Source: Herbiconiux sp. VKM Ac-1786 (lineage in GTDB: Bacteria > Actinomycetota > Actinomycetes > Actinomycetales > Microbacteriaceae). From it: a DNA stretch of 64,000 nt. The stretch spans positions 868,001 to 932,000 of the forward strand of contig NZ_JADKSG010000002.1 in NCBI RefSeq assembly GCF_015350805.1, given 5' to 3'. The notes below the pieces were generated by a model that saw nothing but the letters and a program-made list of their open reading frames with translations, searched no databases and had not been told where the DNA came from. Numbering within the stretch: position 1 is the first letter of the stretch; every line of letters starts with the position of its first letter. The translations under genes were made by a program, and so were the position numbers. Below, in pieces: positions 36,517-45,200 of this stretch.

Positions 36517-37280
36517 TGGTCGCGGGCACTGATCCAACGGTCGGCACGGGTCACGACGTGATCGCGGTCGAGAAGGTGGGCATCCGCTTCAAACGGAACC
36601 GCCGCGCCCGCCGCAGCTTCAAAGACCTGTTCGCAGGCCGCACCCGCCGTTCGCGCCCCGACGAGTTCTGGGCGCTGCGCGACGTGAGCTTCACCGTGAA
36701 GCAGGGCGAAGCGATCGGCGTGATCGGCCGGAACGGTCAGGGCAAGTCGACGCTGCTGAAACTCGTCGCCGAGGTGGTGCTGCCCGACGAGGGCCATGTG
36801 GGCGTGTTCGAGGGCGTGGCACCGCTGATCGAGATCACCGGCGGCTTCGTCGACGACCTCTCGGTGCGCGACAACGTCTACCTGACCGCAGGCCTGCACG
36901 GCATGACGCGCAAGGAGGTCGACGCGCGCTTCGACTCGATCATCGAGTTCGCCGAGATCGGCGACTTCCTCGACACGCCCTACAAGCACCTGTCGAGCGG
37001 GATGCGCGTGCGGATCGCCTTCTCGGTCATCGCCCAGCTCGAGGAGCCGATCATCCTGGTCGACGAGGTGCTGGCGGTGGGCGACAAGGGCTTCCGGGAG
37101 AAGTGCTACCGGCGCATCGAGGAGCTGCTCGCCGGAGGGCGCACGCTGTTCTTCGTCTCGCACAACGAGCGGGACCTGCGCCGCTTCTGCACGCGGGGGC
37201 TGTACCTCGACAAGGGGCGGCTCGTGTTCGACGGGGCGATCGACGAGGCGCTCGCGCGGTACGCGGCCGACACGGCCTGA
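36516..37280 (+). CDS. Glycopolymer ABC exporter ATPase (Wzt/TagH-like)
   Basis: 254 aa. VIGRNGQGKSTLLKLVAEV (Walker A), LSSGMRVRIAFSV (signature), ILVDEVLAVGD (Walker B) and FVSHNERDLRR (switch) match the polysaccharide-export class; the SSGM signature and DEVLAVGD are characteristic. There is no C-terminal carbohydrate-binding domain. Translationally coupled to the permease. The polymer synthases are not in the window. Confidence 0.92.
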   Translation: MVAGTDPTVGTGHDVIAVEKVGIRFKRNRRARRSFKDLFAGRTRRSRPDEFWALRDVSFTVKQGEAIGVIGRNGQGKSTLLKLVAEVVLPDEGHVGVFEGVAPLIEITGGFVDDLSVRDNVYLTAGLHGMTRKEVDARFDSIIEFAEIGDFLDTPYKHLSSGMRVRIAFSVIAQLEEPIILVDEVLAVGDKGFREKCYRRIEELLAGGRTLFFVSHNERDLRRFCTRGLYLDKGRLVFDGAIDEALARYAADTA

Positions 37281-37427
37281 GTCGTGGGGCGGGCGGGCCG
37301 TTCCCGTCCCGTCGAGCGGGGTCGTCCACTCCCGCACTCGCCTGTGCACTTCTCGATTCTCTCCACAAGCGCGAGCCGGCGGCCCCCGACAGCCCCTACC
37401 GTCAGTGGCACCCGGTGGTATTGCCCC

Positions 37428-37733
37428 ATGGCCACCACCCCCATCACGAGTCCCAGAACCAGTCCGATCGCCTACCAGGTCCCGCTGCGGCTCGACCGTC
37501 GCGGCGCCCCGCACCGCTACCTCCTGAAGAACGTCGGCGACGAGCCGCTCCGCGGGCTGTCGTTCAGCCTGCTCGGCGCCGGGCTGATGAAGGCCAGTCC
37601 CCCGCTGCTGCTCGCGCCGGGCCAGGAGGTGCGGCTGGGCATCCGCGGGGCCACGCTGCCGCTCACGGCGGTGCTCGTGGTGCGGTGGTTCCGGCCGAAC
37701 GGCGACGAGTACCTGTGGCGGGTGAGCTTCTGA
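37428..37733 (+). CDS. Hypothetical protein, 101 aa
   Basis: ATG 37428. A basic N-terminus followed by an all-beta-looking segment (LKNVGDEPLRGLSFSLLGAG, then VLVVRWFRPNGDEYLWRVSF). It resembles a small immunoglobulin-like or beta-sandwich domain, but I do not recognise a family. TACCGT at 37397-37402 may be its -10. Convergent with the XRE regulator. Confidence 0.55.
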   Translation: MATTPITSPRTSPIAYQVPLRLDRRGAPHRYLLKNVGDEPLRGLSFSLLGAGLMKASPPLLLAPGQEVRLGIRGATLPLTAVLVVRWFRPNGDEYLWRVSF

Positions 37734-37765
37734 GCGGGCGCCGCGGGCGGCTGCCCCACTGCCGG

Positions 37766-38068
37766 CTAGGGCGTGGCGCCCGACTCGCGGGCGCGGATGA
37801 GGTCGGCGACCGTCACCTTGTGCGGCCGCTCGGGCAGCATGTCGGGCGTCATCCCGTCGATCAGCACGGCGGGGTTGAGGTTCAGCGCCCCGGCGATCCG
37901 CAGAATGGTGTGCAGCGACGGGTTCGCCTGGCCCCGCTCGATCTTGCCGAGGTTCGTGAAGTGCAGGCCGGCCAGTTCGGCCAGCTCCATCTGGTTGATG
38001 GCGAAGCGCTGACGCTCCTCACGGATGCGGGTGCCCAGCAGCCGCGCCGCATCCGAGTTCGAAGTCAC
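37766..38068 (-). CDS. XRE-family transcriptional regulator
   Basis: 100 aa, GTG start. A single Cro/CI-type helix-turn-helix (LGTRIREERQRFAINQMELA, then FTNLGKIERGQANPSLHTIL) and a short tail. It lies 100 nt downstream of the ATP-grasp/SRPBCC pair on the same strand and may regulate it or share its transcript; a TAGGCA box just upstream suggests an independent start. Confidence 0.85.
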   Translation of the reverse strand: MTSNSDAARLLGTRIREERQRFAINQMELAELAGLHFTNLGKIERGQANPSLHTILRIAGALNLNPAVLIDGMTPDMLPERPHKVTVADLIRARESGATP

Positions 38069-38168
38069 ACCCCATGCCTACCTGCCCCACGCTCAGGGAA
38101 CCAGAGCGGCTGGAGCACATGCGTTGCCACCTCACGCTTTGCGGCTGTCAGCGGAGCCGCGGGCCGGC

Positions 38169-40988
38169 CTACAGGCCCTGCCGTACGAGCACCGGCACCG
38201 CCACTCGCGTGAGCACCGTCTCGAGCACGCCCCACGCCAGCCGGCGCCGCCACGGCAGATGCCGCACGTACACCGCGGTGTACTCGAGCTCGGCCTCGCC
38301 TCCGCGGTGGCGCTTGAAGTCGGCGACCCCGCTCGAGGCGTGCAGCTCGGCGCCCTCGTCGTGGGCCCGGCGGGCGACGAGCCAGCTGAGCATCCGATAC
38401 AGCCCCGTCTCGGGCGGGAGGGAAGTGTCGTAGCCGAAGACGGGTGCGGCGAGGAAGCCGTGGGCGGTGCGCGTGCCCATGACGCCGTCGATGCGCCCGG
38501 CGCCGGTGCCGGCGGTGGTGTCGGGGCCGGGCGTGGTCACGGGGGCATCGCGCCGCACCAGCAGGGTGAAGTCGAGGAAGCCGCTGCGCTGGGCCGCCGC
38601 GACGAAGGCCGGCGTATAGGCGGGGTTGAGGCGCGAGTACTTGTCGAGGTAGAGCAGGCGGTAGAGCTCGACGATGCGCTCGCGCGTGGCCAGGTCGGAC
38701 GCGCCCGTGCGCGGGTCGATCGGCGCCGGCACCGCTTCGTAGCCCGACGCCTCGAACAGCTGGCGGTCGCGACGCACGTCCCGGAGACCCAGCCACTCGT
38801 CACCGCGGGTCGGCGCGAAGAACACGCTGCGCGACGGGAGCAGGCGGTAGCCGCTTCTCCGAAGTGTCTCGGGCAGCAGCATCCCGCGGCCGTGCACGCT
38901 GCGCCAGCCGATGGCCCGCTGTGGATGCTCGCGCCGCAGCCGCGCCGTCACCTCCGCCACCCCGCGCTCACCCGCGTCGGGCAGCAGATTGGTCGAAACG
39001 AGGCCGTTGCCCATGAGCACGATGTCGTCGACCCGGCCCGCATCCAGGATCGCGCCGAGACCCCACAGCAGCAGACCCGCGGCCCGGCGTGCCGACGCGG
39101 ACGTCAGTTCGCCGAGCTCCTCGCGGGCGTAGTCGACGTAGTGCGTGAAGGGCGAGACGACGTAGCTCGGGGGTGGCGCGTCGGCCTGCTCGGTTCCCTG
39201 GGCCGGCCGGTCATCCGGCTGGCGGTGGGTCGATCCCTGGCGGCCGGTCGATCCCCGGTGCCCAGTCGAGCTCCGACGGTGGGTCGATCTTTGGCGGTGG
39301 GTCGAGACGGTCAGTGGCAGCTCATGGTCACCCACTCGCACTGTGCGGAGCTCGGCGGTCGCGTTCGTCACCGCGGCGGCCACTCCCCCGGCCTCGGCGA
39401 CTGCAGCCGCGAGGGCGCCGGCCCATCCGTCGTCCGGTGTCGACCGGTTCGCGCCCGTCGGCCGCACCGGTTCGGCTCCTGGGTCGGCGGGCGACGGTTC
39501 CGGTCGCAGCGACTCGCCGTTCCACTCGAGGTCGTGGGTCGAGGCGGCCAGGAGTCCGACGCGGGCGCGGCGACTCTCGCGCAGCTGCACCGCCAGCGAT
39601 CGGACGAGAGCCGCGAGAGGGAGGCGATCCTCGGGCGGTCGCAGCGCATCCGGGTACCGCAGTTGTCTCGTGAAGGTGAGCGCGCGCGCCACAGGGGGGC
39701 CGAGCGGCGGGTACATCGCGTGCGGCAGGCCGAGCCGGGCGGTCGCACGGGACGCCTGGATCGGCGGCGCGCTCGGCGCGGCCGTGGCCTCGGGCTCAGA
39801 CTCGGGCCCGTGCTCGGGCTCGGGCTCGTGGGACGGGACCGCGGGACTCGCGGGACTCGCGGGGCGGCGCGCGAGATGCGGCAGGAACGCGCGGGCCAGG
39901 TGATCGGATGAGGCGAAGAGGTGGATGCCACTCGTCGCACGCGGGTTGCACTCGAGCACCACGACGCGAGCCTCAGCGTCGGCGCCCACGCGGGCACCCG
40001 CGCCGGCACCGGCGTCGCCGGGGCGGGGCGGTCGGTGCATCAGGTCGAGGCCGAACTGTCCGGTGAGGGTGAGGGCCGCTGCCAAGCGGGCGGCGATGCG
40101 GCGGGCCTCACGCACGGGGGCGGTCGCCGGGTCGAGCCGCTCGAAGGCGACGCCGGCGCCCGTGTCGCCGCGTCGGCCCGCGCGCCAGACCGGACGGTAC
40201 GCCACGAAGGCCGTGAGCCGCCCCTCGATCGCCACGGCGTAGGTGCAGAACTCGGTGCCCTCGACGTGCTCCTGCAGAACCCAGCGCTCGTGGCGGGTGA
40301 CACGTGGGAGATCCGGGAGGGGCTGGTGCGGCTCGATGACGCGGGTGCGGGTGCCGAAGCGCGAGAAGGTCGGCTTGAGCACGAGGCGGGCGGGGGCGTG
40401 TGTGCCGCCACGGTCCAGCGCGCGCTCGCGCGCCTGCGCGCGGTGGCGCCAGTCGATCGCGGAGTCGACCACCTCCGTCGCGGGGTGCGGCAGGTCCAGC
40501 TCGCTGAGCAGCGCCGCGAACTCGGCCTTGTCGTGCAGGCGGCGCAGCACCTCGATCGGAGGCGCGAAGAGCAGCTGCCCGAGCGCGACCGCGGCTTCGC
40601 GGCCTTCGGGCGGCGCAGAGACGCTCGACGGATCCGGGGCGGCGAGTGAAGCTGCAACGGCCGCCGCGGCAGAGCTTGCGGCACCAGCCACCGCAGAGGT
40701 TGCGGCGGCAGGGGCGGCGGCAGCGGCGGCGAGCCAGAAGGTCTCCTCGCAGGTGGGGACGACGAGGTCGGCGACGTGGCGGGCGGCGATGCCCGCGACG
40801 GCCGCCGCGAACTCCCTCGGGCGGAACCGCGGCGAGGGGACACGGTAGGCCGCGTCGACCGCGTTCGACGACGAGGTGATCGCCGGCTGGCTGTCGGCGA
40901 CGACGACGCGGACGCCGTCATCCGCGAAACGGCGGGCGAGGTCGAGCGTGGCCGGCGCCCGCGACCCGGTCAGCACGACCGTCGTCAT
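38169..40988 (-). CDS. ATP-grasp ligase-like protein with large C-terminal domain of unknown function
   Basis: 939 aa from ATG 40988. Residues 1-375 form a CarB-like ATP-grasp unit: Rossmann-like N-terminus (VVLTGSRAPATLDLARRFAD), Ala-rich insert about 86-118, LVLKPTFSRFGTRTR (about 202-216), WVLQEHVEGTEFCTY (about 236-250) and VVVLECNPRATSGIHLF (about 342-358, Mg-binding Glu and Asn). A Pro/Glu linker follows (about 378-400), then a less conserved region with a five-fold SxxR-rich repeat, and residues about 640-939 form a separate domain (LYLDKYSRLNPAYT, RIDGVMGTR, PPETGLYRMLSW) that could be GNAT/FemAB-like. Product unknown. Confidence 0.75.
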   Translation of the reverse strand: MTTVVLTGSRAPATLDLARRFADDGVRVVVADSQPAITSSSNAVDAAYRVPSPRFRPREFAAAVAGIAARHVADLVVPTCEETFWLAAAAAAPAAATSAVAGAASSAAAAVAASLAAPDPSSVSAPPEGREAAVALGQLLFAPPIEVLRRLHDKAEFAALLSELDLPHPATEVVDSAIDWRHRAQARERALDRGGTHAPARLVLKPTFSRFGTRTRVIEPHQPLPDLPRVTRHERWVLQEHVEGTEFCTYAVAIEGRLTAFVAYRPVWRAGRRGDTGAGVAFERLDPATAPVREARRIAARLAAALTLTGQFGLDLMHRPPRPGDAGAGAGARVGADAEARVVVLECNPRATSGIHLFASSDHLARAFLPHLARRPASPASPAVPSHEPEPEHGPESEPEATAAPSAPPIQASRATARLGLPHAMYPPLGPPVARALTFTRQLRYPDALRPPEDRLPLAALVRSLAVQLRESRRARVGLLAASTHDLEWNGESLRPEPSPADPGAEPVRPTGANRSTPDDGWAGALAAAVAEAGGVAAAVTNATAELRTVRVGDHELPLTVSTHRQRSTHRRSSTGHRGSTGRQGSTHRQPDDRPAQGTEQADAPPPSYVVSPFTHYVDYAREELGELTSASARRAAGLLLWGLGAILDAGRVDDIVLMGNGLVSTNLLPDAGERGVAEVTARLRREHPQRAIGWRSVHGRGMLLPETLRRSGYRLLPSRSVFFAPTRGDEWLGLRDVRRDRQLFEASGYEAVPAPIDPRTGASDLATRERIVELYRLLYLDKYSRLNPAYTPAFVAAAQRSGFLDFTLLVRRDAPVTTPGPDTTAGTGAGRIDGVMGTRTAHGFLAAPVFGYDTSLPPETGLYRMLSWLVARRAHDEGAELHASSGVADFKRHRGGEAELEYTAVYVRHLPWRRRLAWGVLETVLTRVAVPVLVRQGL
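39221..39310. repeat. 18-bp tandem repeat, five units, inside the ATP-grasp gene
   Basis: Five imperfect 18-bp units encode a six-residue repeat (pattern STHRQx/STGRxG). They lie in the linker between the ATP-grasp half and the C-terminal domain and preserve the frame. Probably length-variable. Confidence 0.8.
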
Positions 40989-41578
40989 GCGAAGGGGCGC
41001 GCGCCGCCCGAAGGAAGCGGTCCGCCTGGCGCGGACGGGGCTGGCGCCGCGGCGGGCGGCTCGTAGCCGTCGGTGCCGTGGGCCGCCGCCACGCAGACCG
41101 CCATGCTCCGGCGCATGTAGGCGCGCCAGACGGGCCCGATCAGGTGCTCGACCGCGAAGCGGCGGCCGGGCAGGGGGCGGAATCCGTAGGTCCAACGGAT
41201 GCGCGAGCGCACCCCCGAGGCGTCACCGGGCTCGGCGGGCTCGAAGCGCCACTGCGCCTCGGCGTCGGAGACGAGGTGCGCGAGGGTCTTCGTGTAGTCG
41301 GTGACGGTGTAGTCGAAGCGGCCCAGCACATCCGGAACCGTGGGCGGCTCGTAGACGTCGAGGTGCTCGCGGAAGCGACTGCCGTCGGAGAGGTGGACGG
41401 TGCGGGTGCGGCCCGGGGTGTCCCAGGGGCCGGTCGCGTCGGTGACCCCCGTCACGCCCGGCAGCACGAGGAAGCGGTGGAAGAGCGTGCTGTCGTCGCG
41501 CGGCACGACCCGCTCGAAGGCGACCGCCGCGGGCACCGCCGTGTCGCCGACGGTCTCGAACACCACGAGCTGCTGCAT
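40985..41578 (-). CDS. SRPBCC-fold protein coupled to the ATP-grasp gene
   Basis: 197 aa. Starts MQQLVVFETVGDTAVPAAVAF and has paired Trp/Phe-rich strands (GRFDYTVTDYTKTLAHLV, WRFEPAEPGDASGVRSRIRW) and a C-terminal helix (PVWRAYMRRSMAVCVAAA), the outline of a polyketide cyclase/START-like ligand-binding fold. Its stop overlaps the next gene's start by 4 nt (ATGA). Ends in a Pro/Ala-rich tail. Likely binds a hydrophobic small molecule; ligand unknown. Confidence 0.7.
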   Translation of the reverse strand: MQQLVVFETVGDTAVPAAVAFERVVPRDDSTLFHRFLVLPGVTGVTDATGPWDTPGRTRTVHLSDGSRFREHLDVYEPPTVPDVLGRFDYTVTDYTKTLAHLVSDAEAQWRFEPAEPGDASGVRSRIRWTYGFRPLPGRRFAVEHLIGPVWRAYMRRSMAVCVAAAHGTDGYEPPAAAPAPSAPGGPLPSGGARPFA

Positions 41579-41646
41579 GTGCTCACCGTAGCGCGGGTCG
41601 ACGGATGCGCCGCGGAGGTCGTGGGTCGGCGGGCGCCGGGGTCCCT

Positions 41647-41652
41647 TACGCT
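41647..41652 (+). promoter_or_regulatory. Candidate -10 box (TACGCT) of the 96-aa hypothetical gene
   Basis: TACGCT ends 6 nt before ATG 41659; no ribosome binding site. Confidence 0.4.
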
Positions 41653-41658
41653 GTGGGC

Positions 41659-41949
41659 ATGCCTTCGTACCGTGTGACCATGATCGTCGGATCGCTCGAG
41701 CTCGGCGTGCGCCCCGAGGAGGTGCTGCCGACGCTGACGCAGGCCATCGCCGACTTCACCACCGTCGAGGCGTCGGACGTGACCGTCGTGAAGGGCTCGC
41801 CGCGCGTCGTCGTGCGGTTCACGGCCGACACCGACGAGGCCGCGTACCTCATCGCGGAGCAGGGCGTCGACGGCTCACGGGTCTCGGTCGAGCCGATCGC
41901 GTGGCAGCTGACGCGCCGCGTCGGCGGCTCCTGGGAGCTGCTGCAGTAG
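41659..41949 (+). CDS. Hypothetical protein, 96 aa
   Basis: ATG 41659. Alternating strand/helix pattern (YRVTMIVGSLELGVRPEEV, VVKGSPRVVVRFTADTDEAA, then WQLTRRVGGSWELL), consistent with a small ferredoxin-like alpha/beta fold. Not recognised. Divergent from the SRPBCC operon and followed by the 44-bp repeat array. Confidence 0.6.
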   Translation: MPSYRVTMIVGSLELGVRPEEVLPTLTQAIADFTTVEASDVTVVKGSPRVVVRFTADTDEAAYLIAEQGVDGSRVSVEPIAWQLTRRVGGSWELLQ

Positions 41950-41970
41950 TCGCATCCCCGCTCGCTCGGC

Positions 41971-42176
41971 GCACGTGGTCACGTTCGTCGGTGAGGTCCG
42001 GATGCTCGGCCACCGCACGTGGTCACGTTCGTCGGTGACGGCCGGATGCTCGGCCACCGTACGTGGTCACGTCCGTCGGTGACGGCCGGATGCTCGGCCA
42101 CCATGCGTGGTCACGTCCGTTGGTGAGGGCCGGATGCTCTGCCCCCTCAGCGGTCACGCCCTTCGGTGACGAGGCC
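41971..42176. repeat. 44-bp tandem repeat array
   Basis: Units at 41971-42014, 42015-42058, 42059-42102 and 42103-42146 are 44 bp each; units 1-3 differ at only a few positions, unit 4 is more diverged and a degenerate part-unit runs to about 42176. Each unit begins with a near-palindrome (ACGTGGTCACGT in units 1-3), followed by CGTCGGTGA and GGATGCTC. The array fills the 286-nt convergent gap between the 96-aa gene and the helicase fusion. No open frame is conserved, since 44 is not a multiple of three. Confidence 0.92.
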
Positions 42177-42235
42177 GCGCGGCTGTCGTGGGTGCCGCTC
42201 ATCCACGGGGACGAAGGGGCGAGCGCACTCGGCGC

Positions 42236-45200
42236 CTAGGGGGTCGGCGGGTGGGTGAGGCGGAGGAAGGCCGAGAGGGTCGCGAGCTCGGCGGGGTTCA
42301 GGGGCAGGTGGTCGGTGAGCGCCGGGGAGTAGACGAGGTGCGCCGCCCACTTGGCGCGGGAGATCGCCACGTTGAGGCGGTTCTTCATCAGGAGGAAGGC
42401 GATTCCGCGGGGGACGTCGGCCGCTGAGGACGCCGCGAGCGAGACGATCGCCACCGGGGCCTCCTGGCCCTGGAACTTGTCGACCGTGCCGACCCGCACC
42501 CCCGGGAAGCCGGCCGCCGTGAGGTGGGCGCGGAGGCGCTCGACCTGGGCGTTGTAGGGCGCGACGACGATGATGTCCTCCGGCAGCAGCGGGCGACCGG
42601 CGGCCGGGGCCGCGGGCGACGCCTGCGGCTCGGCGGGGGCGGGCGGTAGGGCTGCCGCCGGGTGCGGGGCCGTCGGGCCCACCGCGGGTCCGGGCGCGGC
42701 CTCGGCGGAGGCGCGCGGCGGGTCGGCGGGGTCGTGCCAGGGGCGGCCGACGGCCGCGCGGACGAGGGCGACGACGCGGTCGGCCTCCTCGGGGGAATCG
42801 GTGGAGTTGCCGTGGTGGAGCACCGGGTGGAGGTGGAGGCCGGGGGCGACACCCTCGAGGGAGCGGGACGTGGTGGCGGTGGGCTCCGAGTGCAGCTCGC
42901 CCTCGTAGGAGAGGGCGCTGACCGGGGCGCAGACCGCGGGGTGCATACGCCAGCTCACCGCCAGGAAGTAGCCGAGCGACGGAGGCAGCACGTCGTGACC
43001 CTCGGTCAGCCAGCCGAGCGCCGAGGAGTCGACCGGCTCGGGGTGGGTGCCCTGCGTGACCTGGGGCAGCTGCTGGGGGTCGCCGAGGAGCAGGAGGTTG
43101 CGGGCCGAAACACTGACCGCGATGGTGTTGGCGAGGGAGTACTGGCCGGCCTCGTCCACGACGAGGAGGTCGAGTTCGCGGCGGTCGATGCGGGTGGGGT
43201 TCGTGAAGTCCCAGGCGGTGCCGCCGATGACGGCTCCGGTGCCGTTCGCGGACGCGGCGTCGAGGAAGCGGCGGTGGGCGTTCTTGGCGAGGGGGGTGAA
43301 CCGTGCATCCGGATTCTCGCTGACCTTGCCGACCAGGGCGGGGTCGACGCCGGCGCCGACGATGGCCGAGAGCATGTTCTCGACGACCGCGTGGGACTGG
43401 GCGACCACGCCGACGCGCCAGCCGTGGTCGCGCACGAGATCGGCGACGACGCGGGCGCCGGTGTAGGTCTTGCCGGTGCCCGGTGGGCCCTGCACGGCGA
43501 GGTAGGAGTCGTCGAGGGCGAGGAGGGAGTCGCGGATGGCGTCGATGGCGCCCCGCGGATGCTCGGCCACCGGCTCGAGCGGGCGGCCGTCGCGGCGGCG
43601 GGGGGCCCGGCGGCGGAGGATGTCGACGGCCGCGTCGTTCGGGAAGGTCGGCAGGGAGTCGGCGAGGGCGCGGCCCCACTCGGCGATGGCGTCCTGCAGG
43701 GAGGCGGTCTTCGGTGGCGCGGCCGGGGCGACGGCGACCGGGAGGGCGTCGTAGGGGTCGGCGCCGACGGTGAGGGCCTCCTCGAAGACGTACTGGGTGA
43801 CGCCGTTCGGGAGCTCGCGCACCTCACGGAGCACGGTGCGGGCGTGGGCGACGCGGTCGGCGGGGCGGGTGCGCGGGGCGGGCCACGGATGCGGGGGGTC
43901 GTAGACGAAGAAGCGCCCGTTCGCGCCGGGCTCGAGCCGACTGCCGGGGGCGAGCGTGCCGCGCAGGCGGAGCTCGCGGCGGTCGGCGCGCTGGCCGGCG
44001 TTGCGGTACCAGGGGCGGTCGACGACGGCGGTCTCGACCGTGAGGACGTCGCGGGTGTCGGACCACTCGGCGAGGGGCTGCTCGAGGCGGTTGAAGTGCT
44101 CCCACCAGAAGGACTTGTCCTCGCGGCGGTGGTAGTCGATGGCGGCGGCGGCCACGGCGACCGCCAGCTCGTCGGCGCTGCGGCCCGCGGCGGCCGGATG
44201 CGCGGGGTCGCGGCTCCCGGGTGGCGGGGCGGCGGCGGCGAGGGCGGCTGCGTGGGCCAGAAGGTCGCGGTGGAGGGGGCTCTCCTCGAACTCGAAGGAG
44301 GCGGGGTCGTCGTGGTCGGGGTCGCGGCCGGTGGACGCCGCGGGGTCGGCGAGGGACGCAAGGTCGAGGAGGGCGGAGGGGTCGTCGGAGATGGCCGCAC
44401 GAGTGGCGGAGGCTGCCGCGAGTCGGGATGGGCCTAGCGGCCCGGCGTCGAGCTCGGCCGCCCGGGCGAGCAGCCAGTCGCGCAGCCGCAGCGTCGAGAG
44501 GCAGTCGTACTCGTTGTAGTCGGCGATGTCGGCGAGCTGGCGGTCGGCGGCGAGAGCGGCGGCGGGGTCGGTGCGGCCCGCGTCGCGGAGCGACGTGTAG
44601 TGCACGTAGGCCGTGATGGAGTCGGCACCGTTGGTGACGTCGCTCTGCCGCAGCTGGTCACCCATGTAGAGCGGCTCGAGCTTCTTCAGGCTGTACGAGC
44701 GCGAGCTCACCCGCACGCTCTTCTTGACGACCGGGTAGAGGTCGACGAGCACGTTGGCGCGCAGGAGCTCGTCGAGCTGCTCCTCCCCCACGCCGTGTCG
44801 GGCACAGAGCAGCTGCAGGTGGGCGCGCTCGTAGTTGGCGTAGTGATAGACGTGCAGCCCGGGATGGGTGCGCAGCCGCGCGGTGACGTGGTCGAGGAAG
44901 GCCCGCAGCGCCTCCTTCTCCTCGGCGTAGGAGTGCGCCCAGTAGGGCAGGAACACCGTCTCGCCCGGGCGGTCGGGGTCGTGCTCGATGAGGCCGAAGA
45001 GGTAGTCGAGGCCCCAGTCGGCCCCGTCGCCTTCGGAGTAGAGCGGATCGCCCTCGAAGTCGAAGAAGATGTCGCCCGGGTCGGGCTCGGGCAGGCCGTC
45101 GAGCGCGGTGGTGTCGTAGACGCGGGCGGCCAGACCGTGGCGGCCGTCGCGCTGCATGCGGGCCTGGTCGCGCAGGTTCTCGAGGGTCGTGGCCGGCAGC

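Noticed and set aside
41971-42176. Possible CRISPR array
   Set aside because: The 44-bp units are directly adjacent with no unique spacers, and no cas genes are present.
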